A DNA stretch of 64,000 bases from Corythucha ciliata. Its lineage: Eukaryota; Arthropoda; Insecta; Hemiptera; Tingidae. Location: positions 12,606,029-12,670,028 of the forward strand of contig CM075942.1 in NCBI GenBank assembly GCA_038030265.1, given 5' to 3'. The notes beneath the pieces are model-generated. The model was not told where the DNA came from. It did no database searches and saw nothing but the letters and a program-made list of their open reading frames with translations. Shown piece by piece: positions 1 through 11,954 of the stretch. Position 1 is the stretch's first letter, and each line of letters opens with the position of its first letter. The position numbers and the translations under genes were made by a program.

Positions 1-3000
1 AGGCCAAAAAATGGTGTGTATTAAACTCGTTTTATTTAGTTCTTCCTAGCGTTTAATATTAAAGAGCAATCAATGTTTTTAAGGCTTTTAATTTTTAATA
101 GTGTCGTAAATCATCAAATTACTGTTCAAACTAACGAGATTAAACAGCAGGTGACTTTCTTCCGGAGTTTAAAACTAATTTCGTGTTTTCATCAATGAAA
201 AACTTTCTTATCTTGAAATCGGCCCCAGCTCCTTGGAAGTAATAAAACGTTAATAGCCCTATAAATTTTTTTACTGACAAATTACTAAGGATTTTTACGA
301 GCTGACAGCTTATTCAATGCCACCCTAAACCATAAAAAATCAATCATCCAACTGTTTGGCTGAAAAGCCAGTAGAAGGTTTGGCTGTTAAACCCGAAAAA
401 CCCCTAGTTAACACAGTGACACTATAAACACTTTTGGGGAGGCTTTCTAAAAGTCATAAACTGTTTTATTTCCTCGTCGCTCACCCCCTCCCCCTTCTCC
501 TTATACCTAGAAATCGTAAAAACTGTTCCACGCTTATAAGAATGACCTGTTTGGTATGAATGTGTGATTGGTGAGGGGGGTGATGGGAGTTAGTTGTCCC
601 TTTCCCTATAACACAGTGATATTACCTAGAAACTTCAAATATTGACTTCAAGAACGTTCCCAGGCTCCGTATAAACTCCCCCGTCCTTCGTCCCACCCAC
701 ACAAAGAGACACTACAGATCAATAATCACGCCGTTCTCCTCCTTTCCATGCACTTTTTGTCTTCCAGACCGTCGAGAATTCTAAAATAAACAGGGCAAAA
801 CGCGAGGAGGTTTGCCAATAAGAAAAACAGGAAACTAAAAAATATTTATTTTAAAGCTTTAAATTACAGTTGAAGGAAGAGATAAAGAGTTCCCCCCCCC
901 CAAACACACACCGGTGAAACCCCTATAACCATCCACACCCCGATTTTATATTTAGCTCGGGAGATGTTTTATAATTAGACCTTTTCCCCAGTTTGTGTCT
1001 TGTCAGCGGGGTGCACTTTTAAACGTTGATCGCGGTTTTTTTTTTAAAGGTCGGAAGTAAATCACTCGTTTAAAACTATGCAAAACAACAAAATGAGAAC
1101 AATTAAACAAACAGCGAAATATTAGGAAAATTACTTACGTAGCATCCAATCTCTTCAATCAGACTGTTTTACCCCTTAAAATCTTTACGCTCCCTAGCGC
1201 CCTACACAGTACTGCTTGATGGGTCCATGGAAGCCATTGCAGGGAACACAGCTGCCCTGTTTAACTGGCTCGGCCCTTTTTTTTTTTTTCAATGCATTCC
1301 ATTCTTTCATCCAGCCATTATTGCATGTGTGTGGGGGGCCCTTTATCTGAAAAGTGGGGTCGTTTTAGGTCATGTTTTGACCTTTTCTGCTATTTTTTTA
1401 CAGCCCTTTTTAGTAGCAAACCGATCGCGTTATAACATCGAGTGTAAGCCAAAAATTGTGCAAAGACAGAGCGTTATTGTGGGAGGGGAATGGAAGTTAA
1501 AATATTTGGTCGGTGGGAAACAGTTCCACTGTACCAAAAATTTACACACAATAGGGAAAAACATCTCCCGTACTAGCTCCTTTGTCGTTGTCTCTTTGAT
1601 TTCGTGCAAATCTCAAGATTTTCGCGAAGAAGTTGTCCCGATGGAGGGGGAGGGATCGTATCGAAACCGCGCGCGGGTCCCTCGAAAACGGTACTCTGCC
1701 CCAGATTCATTCTCTATCGAGTACAACTTACAGTGTTTGTCCCTAAAGAAGGGGATTTAGTTATCGATTCTTTTCTCAAAGGCAAGTGTGGAAGAAAACA
1801 CGGGATTTTTCGTGAGAGCTGAATCACCCCTCCACCACCCGTTTATCATTCTAAACAACAGGAACGAACGACGACCACGGTCTCTCACCTGGAGTCCTAC
1901 GGTAAGCTAAAATATAGTGCAAAACTTGTCGCGTTATACTAAGAAAAGAGAGGGAGAAGCGCTGTAAGAGTTTTATTTAAAGATTTAATGCGGTCGTGCA
2001 CGGAGCACGGCAGTGTAAAAGGGTAAATTTACATATTTATCACGCGAGGGCCATTTAATGAAATAAGAATGGTCGTTTTGACGTTAACAGTTAGTTGGAA
2101 TGGAGGGAGGGGTGTGTCCTAGGTTATTCCATGTTTGACGTGGGTTGCGACAGCGACAAAAATGACTTTTTTTCTTTTCGTCTCTTGCGGCTAGCAAAAC
2201 AGATAAATCTCCCTATTTTTCATCCAAAAACCCACATTTCTGCATTAATTTTTTAATCGCGACGCAAATAGTTCAACTTTTTAACGATCCCTATCACCGG
2301 CTCTAATATGACTTTGCCGTTGCCCGCGGGATAGAACCGCGATGGGCGGCACACTCAAGGTTATATAGAGGGGCTAAGTTAATGGAACTCGTTTGTTAAA
2401 ACAAAAATATGGGGGGGGGGGCGAAAGTGGCGATTTTATGGATGGACGTCCGAGTTATAATTGTGCGATTTGAACAACATGATAATGATTGATCGTTTAA
2501 AAGCCATCGATGATTGGATTCAGTTTGCATTTTAGGGTAGCTGAAAAAGACGCCCACGCTGCATTTTAATGCCTTCTGGTTTGTTATCGACTCGGTTAAT
2601 TTCTTCATTTTATTTGTTCAACTCTCGGCCATTTCTCGAATTTATATTCACGAGCTGAAAGAAGTTACGGTTGAATTAATAACCCCGAAAATCTTATCGA
2701 TTAGCCTGATATCCTGAAATTTAACTCGCTTGAAATTAATTTTCGTATCTAAAAATTGCTATTCCGCTATAAGAAAAGTGACGGTTCAGTCGTAAAACTC
2801 TGCAAATATCAACATACGACGGTAATAATAAGCTTTTAAAAGCTGATCAGTTGTCCTAATAAGATGGTTTTGTCCAAAGCCAGGAGGTGGTAGTGTCCAC
2901 ATCAAGGCAGAAGTCACCAAAAATGTGTCCTAGAAACGATGGCGCAGAAATGACCAATTTACTCCAGTAACCCACAAAACCGGAATTTTAACATTTTGCA

Positions 3001-3358
3001 TCTATACAGGATTTCTGTGAAACAGGACATTGTGTATGTATCGCACTGTCATCTGATTTTGGGTCCCATCACGTTGTTCGATTGATGGTGTGGGGGGTCC
3101 TAAAACACGTTCACAGGTAGTGTGGCGTCCTGAAAAGGGCGAAGCTCACCCTTCCCTTCACAGTTTCATTGAACCATGGGGACCGAAAGCAGAAACTTGG
3201 TTACAACACTGCCTTTACAGGAGAGACGAAGTAGTCGAGTGACAGTCCGGCATGAGTCGCCTCATCGATTGCATCCCATACACCTCTGGCCACACTACAG
3301 ATCACATGTTCAACCCTCCCCCCCTAATTATGAATTGCAACATACTCCGAGCCTAATG
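1..3358. other. Non-coding stretch, no gene seen
   Basis: This is AT-rich sequence with homopolymer runs (for example T at about 1030 and eleven G at 2411-2421). The open frame at 1227-1760 (177 codons) has no recognisable domain or conserved-looking composition, so I do not call it. No RNA gene or repeat array is evident. Confidence 0.6.
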
Positions 3359-3496
3359 GCGTTTTCTATTTACGTAAAATTTCGCTCTGGAGCCGAGCAT
3401 TTCCACCCGTCTTCTCCGATACCATATGATAAAATTCAGAGAAGACGGGTGGAAATGCTCGGCTTCAGAACGGAATTTTATGCAAATAGAAAACGC
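3359..3496. repeat. 138-bp near-perfect hairpin
   Basis: The left arm 3359-3416 and right arm 3439-3496 are reverse complements over 58 bases with about five differences, all transitions. Three of them would still form G-U pairs in RNA. The loop is 22 bases. The flanks show no clear target-site duplication to my eye. The candidates are a foldback transposable element remnant or a small-RNA hairpin precursor. The arm is longer than in a typical animal microRNA precursor. Confidence 0.85.
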
Positions 3497-4079
3497 TGTA
3501 ACTGAAAGAATTTGAAGGGGCAGACATCCTCGAAGCCAACCACTCCGACTAATTGGTCTTTTGAAGAGCCAATAACAGCGTAAATGGTTTTTGGAAAGCC
3601 AAAGCCGCAACATTGATTTCTTAACTGCTCAACTCCACAAAATTGATTTCGATGACTTATATCAGAAATTCGATGCCTTTTATCATGAATTTGATGACTT
3701 TAATCAAGAATTTGAAGACTTGTATCAATCACAAAGTGATTTCTTGCAGAGCAAAACCCGCTAGATTCGGGATTTTCAACGATCTGGCACGAATAAAGCG
3801 TGCACGAATGAACAGTTCATTGATACAAAGTCCACCAATAAAGAGGCCACCAATCAGGATGGTTCCAAGGGCATAGCCAACCCTTGTTCTAGTGATGGGC
3901 AGACCTTTACTGCAGTGTGGAAGAGAATTTGGACGGTAAACTTCGACTGCTTTGTTTCAGGCATAAAATTGACTGTATTCGTCCCGTTTCCCGGCTAAAT
4001 TGTCAGACTCCAGTGAAAAAGAGGACAGTTTCCGTGCTGTAGCCGTGCCGACTACCAAATCCTCCTCCACGGAAACATA
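3497..4079. repeat. Short degenerate array and lead-in to family-1 repeats
   Basis: From about 3540 to 3740 there are irregular recurrences of blocks such as CAAAATTGATTTC and GAAGAGCCAA, spaced roughly 25-32 bases, similar to the arrays at 19730 and 42370. From 3740 to 4080 the sequence is plain and I see no gene. Confidence 0.4.
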
Positions 4080-4511
4080 ATTTGAGACTGAAATTGAGAA
4101 ACAATTTGCTGACTTTCGTGGTTTATGGTGGCCCTTTTACTGCTAAAATTTATAAAAACGGCTATCGCAGTGTTCATGCAGCTAGTTCGTGGCTGAAATT
4201 GACAAAAAGCGGAAATTCATTGATAAAAAAAAAAATCGCTGATTCGTAGCTAAAAAATTGAGAAAAACTCTACCTCTAAGCAAACAAAGGCCACATTTTT
4301 AATGACAAATAAAATAAACAAAAAAACGCCGTTTTGCGGTTTCTGGAAACAACGCATACAGTCTAAAGATGAGAAAAGGGACAAATTCATGTCCACAATT
4401 CAATAAATCGCTGCCGAAATTAAGGAAAAGCGATAATTAACGGCTGAAACTGATAAATATGCTAAATCACGGTCTAAAGAATGGAAACGCCGATTTGTGG
4501 TTTCTGGAGGC

Positions 4512-4582
4512 TCTAGCGTACCGTGGCAGGGGCGCGGGGGGGCGGACCGCCCCGGACCCCCGTTAAGATGGGGCCCCTGAAA
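4512..4582 (+). repeat. GC-rich interspersed element, copy 1
   Basis: It begins CTAGCGTACCGTGG, continues with a G/C-rich block containing GGCGGACCGCCCC, and ends GGGGCCCCTGAAAAGCTT. The same ends recur in reverse orientation at 11873-11941, and one end recurs near 8971. It looks like a short mobile or interspersed repeat of unknown class. Confidence 0.55.
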
Positions 4583-5781
4583 AGCTTAAAGATCAAAAAA
4601 TCGGGATTGTTAAGTAGATAAGATGAAAACGAAGGGCGAAACTCGCTTGTGAAAATGGAGAAAAACTCTGACTCACGGCTGAAATTGAGAAAAATTGCTG
4701 AAATTTATGACTGTTGGCACACATAAAAGCGCTAATTCACAGCTGACATTGTGACAACGCAAAATCACGAACTTTTGGGGCCGAATCGGGACTGAAATTA
4801 GGAAAAAGCGCTAATTCACGCAACTAAAACTGAGAAAAGTGCTAATTCAAGGACGAAAAAAAGAAAAACGCGAATTCGCGTCTTAAAAAACAAGAAACAC
4901 GAGCATTCACAGCTAAAATTGTGATGAGATGCTACAATTTAGCAGCTTTAAAAATTGAGAAAAAGCGCAAATTAACAGCTTAAAGGGGGAAACACTAACT
5001 CATGAATTCTCGGGGCAACATTGGAACATTGGGGCGTCACTGGGAGGGGGGGGGGATTCGCGTCTAAATAAAAGTTGAGGAAAACTCAACTAAGGTATGA
5101 AAAATTACGATTTCACTGATAAAATCGAGAAAAACCTCTAAAAATCGCAGTTAAAATTAGGAAAATGTGCTAATTTACTGATAAAATTGAGAAAAAAAAC
5201 ACTAATCCAATCCACAGCTGAAAATAAGAAAACGCCAACTCGCCGATTCTTGGGGGCAACTTCGGGGCTGAAATTGAGAAAAAGCGCTAATTCACGCGGC
5301 TAAAACTGAGAAAAACGCTAATTGACGGATAAAAAAGAGAACAACGCAAATTCGAGTCTAAATATTAGAGAAAATCGCTATTATGATAAAGTGTTACAAT
5401 TTGGCAGCTTTAAAAATTGAGAAAAAGCGCGAATTCACAGAAAACGCCAACTCACGGATTGCCGGGGCTGGGAGTAAAATTGAGAAAAAGCGCTGATTCA
5501 CGGCGTGAAATAGAAAAAAAAATCGCGAATTCGCGTCTAAAACTGGAGGAAAACTTTCATAACTAATAAGGTATGAAAAATTCCAATTTTACGGATAAAA
5601 TCCAGAAAAAATGCTATAAAACTCGCAGCTAAAATTAAGAAATGTACAAATAAGCTCATTCACTGCTTAAATTGATGGTAAAAAGGCTAATTCATAGCTG
5701 AAATTGAGAAAACGCCATCTTGCAGGTTCTTGGGTAACTTCGGGAACAAAATTGAGAAAAAGCACTGATTCAAGTGGCTAA

Positions 5782-5787
<6 letters not shown>

Positions 5788-5828
<41 letters not shown>
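5788..5828. repeat. 41-base poly-A run
   Basis: An uninterrupted A homopolymer inside the family-1 array. Its true length may differ because such runs assemble poorly. Confidence 0.9.
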
Positions 5829-5829
<1 letters not shown>

Positions 5830-7269
5830 GTTAATTCATGGGAAGAATTTAGAAAAACACATATTGGCGTTTAAAATGGAGAAAAACGCTAATTTGTGAA
5901 TAAAATTTGGACAGAGCACTCAAACGCCACCTCTACTTTGCGGATTCTTGAGGCAAATTCATGGCTATAATTCATAAGCATCGATTCACAGCTAAAAATG
6001 AGAAAATGTGCTAATTTGTTGCTAAAATTTGGAGAAAAACGCTCATTCACAGCTGAAATTGATAAAACGCCAACTCGGTGATTCATGGGGCAACTTTGGG
6101 AATAAAATTGAGAAAAAACGCTTATTCAAGCGGGCAAATAAACTGTGAAAAAGCGCTAATTCGCGGGAAATAAATAGAGAAAAACACGAATTGGTGTTTA
6201 AAATAGAGAAAAGCGCCAATTCACAGCTTAAATTTCGAAAAATTGCTACTTTGCGGATAAAATTGGGAAAGAGCACTCAAACGCTACCTAATTTGTGGTT
6301 TCTGTAGGCAAGTTCAAGGCTAAGAGCTTTAGAAATCGCCGATTCGCAGCTGTAAATGAGAAAATGAGCTAATTCGCGGGGGGGGGGGAATGAGAAAATG
6401 AGCTCATTCGCGGATAAAATTGAGAAAACGCACATACGCAGTTTTTGGAGGCAATTTCGTGGCTAAAATTTGGAAAAATAAGTTCTCCAACGCTACTAAA
6501 AATTATGTTCCTAGTTTAATTAGAGACTGAAGGACCTCCAAGAGATTTCCACCCCGGGCCCCGACAGGCGTTGTTCCGCCACTGTCTGGAGGACACTTTA
6601 TGCCTATACTTAAAAATGAGAAAAGCACTAATTCATGACTGAAAAAAAAAAAAAAAAAAAAAACTATTTCATTGCTAAAACTAACGCTAATTCGAAAAAA
6701 CTCACATTTATAGTTAAAATTGATAAAATAAATTAATTTGCTACTACAATTAAGTGAAAATGCCAATTCACAGCCAAAACTGAGATAAAGCCTTAATTCA
6801 CGGGTGGAATACAAATAAAAACCCTAATTTGAGGTTAAAAGATAAAATGCTAATTAAAGGCTAAAATAAAGAAACCCTGCTTTAGAAAAAATTGAAAAAG
6901 CATCTGGTGGTGTTTGAAAAAAAAAAAAAAAAGTTTTTCTAGAAAAAAATTGAGAAAAAGTCGCTAATACAATGGGTATGGATGCTAATGGGCTTTTCTT
7001 GTGGTAAGTCCGCGGATAAAAGTAAGAAATTACCGCCAATAAGCTTAGAAAAAAAGCTAATTCGCAACAAAATCGAGAAAATCCTGATCCATGGTTTCTG
7101 GGGGCAACATTAGTACTACATGTAGATGAGAAAAGGCGCAAATTCATAGCTTGAAGGGAGGAAATGAGTTAATTAGCGGCTAAAATTGATTAAAACGCTA
7201 ATGCGCGGTTAAAATTGAGATAAAGCGCTGATTGTCTCGCTTAAAATAGGGAAAAGGCGCTCATTAGCA

Positions 7270-7410
7270 GCAGTAGCTGGTGGGAATTAGTCTGGGGGGG
7301 GGGGGTCAGATCGAAATCTCGTAAGGGTGAGGAGGGGGGGTTTCACATTTTAGTCATCATTCCACCCTGCCAGCACACTCTTGGATCTGGACATCTTGCT
7401 GGCCTCATCA
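7270..7410. other. Junction between convergent family-1 arrays
   Basis: The repeat orientation flips here. The last forward unit contains GGCGCTCATTAGC and the first reversed one AATGAGCGCTTTTCTC, so the edges are themselves complementary. Between them are a 12-base G run (7294-7305), a second G-rich patch near 7335, and about 100 bases of sequence unlike the repeats. Confidence 0.6.
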
Positions 7411-10400
7411 TATAGCCTCAATGAGCGCTTTTCTCAACTTTGGCCGGGTGTATATATCTTCTCAATTTCAGCTGCGGGATTAGCGGTTTTACCCCACTCC
7501 CTCCCGTAGCCATGAATTTGTGAATTTTCTCAACTTTAGCAGCAAAGTAGCGTTTTTATTCCGTGAGCGATGTTTCTTAATTATTCACGAGTTTTGGCGT
7601 TTTCCTCAATTTTAGTAGCATATTGGTGATTTTTTAAATTTGTTTACCAGGGGATTTGCACTTTTCTCCGTTTTAGCTGGAAATTAACGTTTTTCTCAAG
7701 TGTTTTCCGTAATACTAACCGTAAAATAGGGGGAATTTTCACGAATTAGGATTTTTTTGGTTCACCATACGCGATGCATGAGCGATTTTTCTCAGTTTTC
7801 AAGCGAATCAGTGGTTTCTTCACCTATTGCCATAAATCGGCGCTTTTTTTCCATTTCAGCCTGAAAAATTGCCTTTAGAAGCCGCGAATAGGCGCATATT
7901 CAGTTTTTGGCGCAAATTGGAATTTTTCTCAATTTTAGCCGCGAATTAGCGCTTTTTCTTAATTTTAGTAGCGTCGTAGCGTGATATTAGTGATATTCTC
8001 AATTTCAGTCACTAATTGGCGTTTGGCGCAATTTTAGCTGTAAATTGGCGACTTTTTCCATTTTTAGCCGTGAATTAGCAATTTTCTCAATTTTTAGGCT
8101 TAAAATTAACCTTTCTCTTAATTTTGACCAGGCTAATTATTTGTTTTCTATATTACCCGCAAATAAGCGGTTTTTCACATTTCACCACCGCATTAGCAAT
8201 TTTATATAACTTTATTAGGAGATTATTGCTTGTTTTCAATTCTAGCCGTGAATTAGCGTATTTTTTAGCATTATAGCCATGCATGAATTAGCAATTTTTC
8301 TGAATTTTAGTCACAAAAATGCCTTCAGAAGGAGCGTATTTAAATTATAAATTTCAAAACTTAATCAGAGAATTAGTGATGTTCCTCAATTTTAGTAGCG
8401 AATTTTCGCTTTTTCTAAATTTTAGCAGCGTGGTAGCGTTTCCAACCCGTGCATAACCTACCGAGTTTTCTCAATTTTTGCCAAGAATTGGCGTTTGACT
8501 CAATTTAGGCTGCAAATTAGCAATTTTTCCCGATTTTTAGCTGAGAATTGCACTTTTCCCCAATTTGAACTGAAAATTAGGGTTTTCTTAATTGTAGGTG
8601 CGCTACTTGGCGTTTTTTTCAATTTTAGCCGCGAATTTGTGATTGTCTTCATTTTTATCCACGAATTAACGTTCTTCCTCAACTTTATATCCTTAAATTG
8701 CAAATTAGCAATTTTTCTCATCTTCGATGGCGTTATTAGCTAATTTTGCGGCCATTTAGCATCCTATTCCCTTTATCATATGCGAGTGGGCGATTTTTCA
8801 CCATTTCAGTCTTGAATTTGCCATTTTTGTCCAATTTTTACTTGAAAGCGTAGTTTTTGTCAATATTATAATGTGTTTTCTAAACTTTCACCGCTGGGTT
8901 GGCCCAAATACAACACTTTTGCGTCTGATAGAGGGTCCGGAGCGAACCCCCCCCCCCCCCCCAACCCTTACCACGGTACGCTACTGCGTCGGGTCTGATT
9001 CCAAGGAAACAGCTGGACGTACTCGGACCTTTTCGGGCTGCTTTAATTTCAGAAAATCTACTAAACCTAACTTCTACGTGAAACGGTCATTTTTGGAGAT
9101 TTTATATGGGGCTCTTCGTTAATACTATAGTGCCCCTTCGTTCGTATACCTGTAGCTCTGGGGGGGATCTATCCCCCAAATCCCCCCCCGTACCTTCGCC
9201 CCTGATTAGCAGCAAAAAAAAAAATGATGTGCAAATCCATTGTTATCCGATTCAATGTAATGATCGAAATAGAGGAAAAGCTCCAAGTTTCGGTAAAATC
9301 AATAAAAAAGCGCCAAATCGCGACTAAAATTGATAAAAAGTGGTCATTTCTACGCAGTACACAGCTACATTTAAGGTGTCCATGCTGCAAAACTGCTCAA
9401 GGAAGTGTGGATCCCATGTTAGTAAACTCGGTCATGAAGTTTTATCTCTACCAAAGGTCGCAGCCGTGAGTGCGTTACCTCTGATTTATTGTACCAGTGT
9501 GACAGTAGTGTGCACATTGTAATTGTGTTAAACGTTATTTAAATGAATGGAATCATAATAATTAAAATCATTGAGCGTTTCCGAAATTCCGTTTAAAAAG
9601 TCCATCCTCCGTTATAGACGGATTTTTTTCTCGTCAGCCACTTTCTTAAATCCGTCAGATCTGACGGGAAATCGTCAAATTAACAACGCTCTACTCAGTA
9701 TGAGCTGTGAACCCATAGCCATGACCATGGTCATTGCCATGGCCACTGGGTAGGCATTGGTTAACGAAATGTTTACCACAAATTAGCATTTTTTGTTCAC
9801 CATAACCATACGCTGCGGAATAGCGATTTCGTCTCAGTTTTAGTCGCGAATTTGCGAGTTTTTCACTCATAGCCATAAATTAGCGCTTTTTCTCAATTTT
9901 AGCCTCAAAGTTCTCCGAGGAAGCCGTGAATTAGCGTATTTCCAATTTTTGACGCAAATTGAAATTTGTCTCAATTTTAGCCGTGAATTAGCGCTTATTC
10001 GTAATTTTAGCAGTGCAGTTGCTATTTCTAGCCCGTGTATTAGCGAATTTTGTTCATTTTAGCCACGAATTGGCGTTTTCCGATATTTTTACTGAAAATC
10101 GGCAATTCTTCCATTTTTGACAGTGAATTAGCACTTTTTGTTTCAATTTAGTCTGAAAATTAACTTTTCTCTTTATCCTAGCCAGAATAATTACTGATTT
10201 TCTCGATATTAGCCGCAAATTGGCGGGTTCTTTTACATTTTGGCACCGCATTACTAATTTTTTTCAATTATAACTATAATATGTAGAATAGGGCTTCATC
10301 TCAGTTCTAGCCGTGAATCAGTGTTTTTTTCTTTTACTTATAGCCATGAATTTGCCATTTATCTCAATTTTAGCCACAAAGCTGTCGTCAGAAGGCGGAA

Positions 10401-11650
10401 TTAGAAATTCCAACACTCTTTATCCGCGATTATTTTCCTTAATTTTAGCCGCGAATTCGCGTTTTTTGTCAATTTTAGCTGCTTTGAAGCGTTTCTAACC
10501 TGTTAGCCACGAATTGGTTATTTTCTCAATTTTTAGCCGGGAATAACACTTTTTCCCAATTTGAGCTGAAAACGAGAGTTTTTATTTATATATGACAGGA
10601 TAATTACAGTGAATTTTTCAATGTTAGCTGCGTTTTTTTTTTTACACTTCAGTCCCACGTTGGCATTTTTCCTTCAATTTTTGCTACGGATTAGCGTTTA
10701 TTGTTTAGTTTCAGCCTCGAACAGAAGCTACGCATTTGCGTTTTGTCAATTTTTCAAGATTTAGTGACTTTAACCAATTTTGGCCACGGGTTAGCGCTTT
10801 TAATCAATTTTAGCAGTGCAGTAGAGATTCTTTCGTTTGTATTGGCGATTTTCCTCAATTTTAGCCACGGTTTGGCCTTTTTCCTCATTTTCAGCTGCAG
10901 ATTAGCCATTTTTTCATTTATAGCAGCGAATTAGCACTTTTTTCTCAGTTTGAGTTGAAAATTAGTGTTTTTCTTAATGTTGCCCGCGCTAATTAATATT
11001 TTTGTCAATTCTAGCCGCGTTGTTTTTTTAGGTTTTAGCCCCGTGTGAGCAATTTTTTTCTACGGATTAGCGCTGTTTCTCAGTTTGAGCCTCGATTCTT
11101 TCAGAAGCTGTACAGATTTTTGTTTTCTCAATTTCAGCTGCGAATTAGTGATTTTTCTTCATTTCAGCTTTGAAAATAGCGTTTTCTGATAATTTTGCAG
11201 CGAATTAGCACATTATCTGTCCTCTTTTTTTTTTTATTAATAGACGATTTTTCGCCATTTGAGTTGTGGCTTTGCTATTGGTCCAGTTTAAACTAGAATT
11301 AGCGTTGTTTTTGGCAATAATTGCCACGATTTTTGTTTAATTGTACAGCCTTGAATTAGTAGCGTGTATTCTCATTCTCAATCGTATAGCCACGGGCTTG
11401 GCCCAGAAACAACATTTTTGCATTGATTTCTACATTTTAGCCGTGGAATGGCCGTCGAATCGACGATTTTTTTCTCAGTTTCGGTCTGGAAGTTGCATCG
11501 TGAGACCACGAACCAGCGCTTTTTCGCAGTTATGGCCACGAATATTAGCGCGTTGCAAATTACGGATCAGTACATTAGAGAGCTTAAGGTCCTAACGAAA
11601 CTTAGGAGTGGGGGCGGTGTATTTTATCTATTTTAGCCGTGAATTTCCCT
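7410..11650 (-). repeat. Degenerate ~30-bp repeat array, family 1, reversed
   Basis: The same unit as the array to the left appears as its reverse complement, with cores such as CTCAATTTTAGCCGCGAAT followed by TAGCG. It is clearest at 7410-8870, 9780-11200 and, more weakly, to 11650. Interruptions at about 8880-9240 and 9390-9770 are not repeat-like. The first contains a 16-base C run (8947-8962) and a GC-rich element end. No open frame in this stretch is convincing, because all follow the repeat composition. Confidence 0.85.
8932..8986 (-). repeat. GC-rich interspersed element, copy 2 (partial)
   Basis: GGTCCGGAGCGAAC is followed by sixteen C, then CCACGGTACGCTACTG. This is the reverse complement of the end seen at 4512, with the GGGGCCCC end missing or degraded. 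Confidence 0.45.
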
Positions 11651-11872
11651 CAAGAAGGCGCATATTTCTGATGTATTTGAGCTACCAGAATATCACTCTC
11701 AGGGGCTCTCGAATAGTCAGCCCACGCTCTTTGCTGATATCACTTGTAACGTTATATTCGCCAGGTCGGATATAGATTGAAATTCTTTAAAAAAAAAAAA
11801 AAAAAAAAAAAATCGTAGTCCAACCTTTTTACACGAATGAATCTAAAAATCCGAATTTTTCCGCATTTAAGC

Positions 11873-11954
11873 TTCTCGGGGCCCCGCCTAACAGGGGGCC
11901 CGGAGCAGTTCGCCCCCCTCACCACTTCCACGGTACGCTAGTGGGGGGGGGGGG
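11873..11954 (-). repeat. GC-rich interspersed element, copy 3
   Basis: AAGCTTCTCGGGGCCCC at the left and CCACGGTACGCTAG at the right are the two ends of copy 1 in reverse orientation, followed by a 12-base G run. The A/T-rich bases next to AAGCTT also resemble those next to copy 1, so similarity extends beyond the GC block. Confidence 0.55.

Larger units (their letters stand above)
4080..7270 (+). repeat. Degenerate ~30-bp repeat array, family 1, forward
   Basis: There are dozens of imperfect units of about 29-32 bases. Their best-conserved core reads GAAAAACGCTAATTCGCGG, preceded by CTAAAATTGA. Units differ by many substitutions and small indels, so the array is old or fast-diverging. It is interrupted by a GC-rich element (4512-4582), a 41-base A run (5788-5828), G runs (5046-5055 and 6380-6388) and a short GC block near 6536-6600. 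Most units contain the TAAT core within GCTAATTC. Confidence 0.85.

Noticed and set aside
1227..1760. 177-codon open frame on the + strand
   Set aside because: No recognisable domain, odd composition with a T-run-encoded Phe stretch, and no exon or promoter signals. It is likely chance.
9721..9734. Palindrome ATGACCATGGTCAT
   Set aside because: An isolated 14-base palindrome in a low-complexity CCATGG-type stretch. It is expected by chance and has no partner sites.
4080..11650. CRISPR-like array of ~30-bp repeats
   Set aside because: Units are heavily degenerate with no constant repeat and variable spacer pattern, and the window is from an animal genome.
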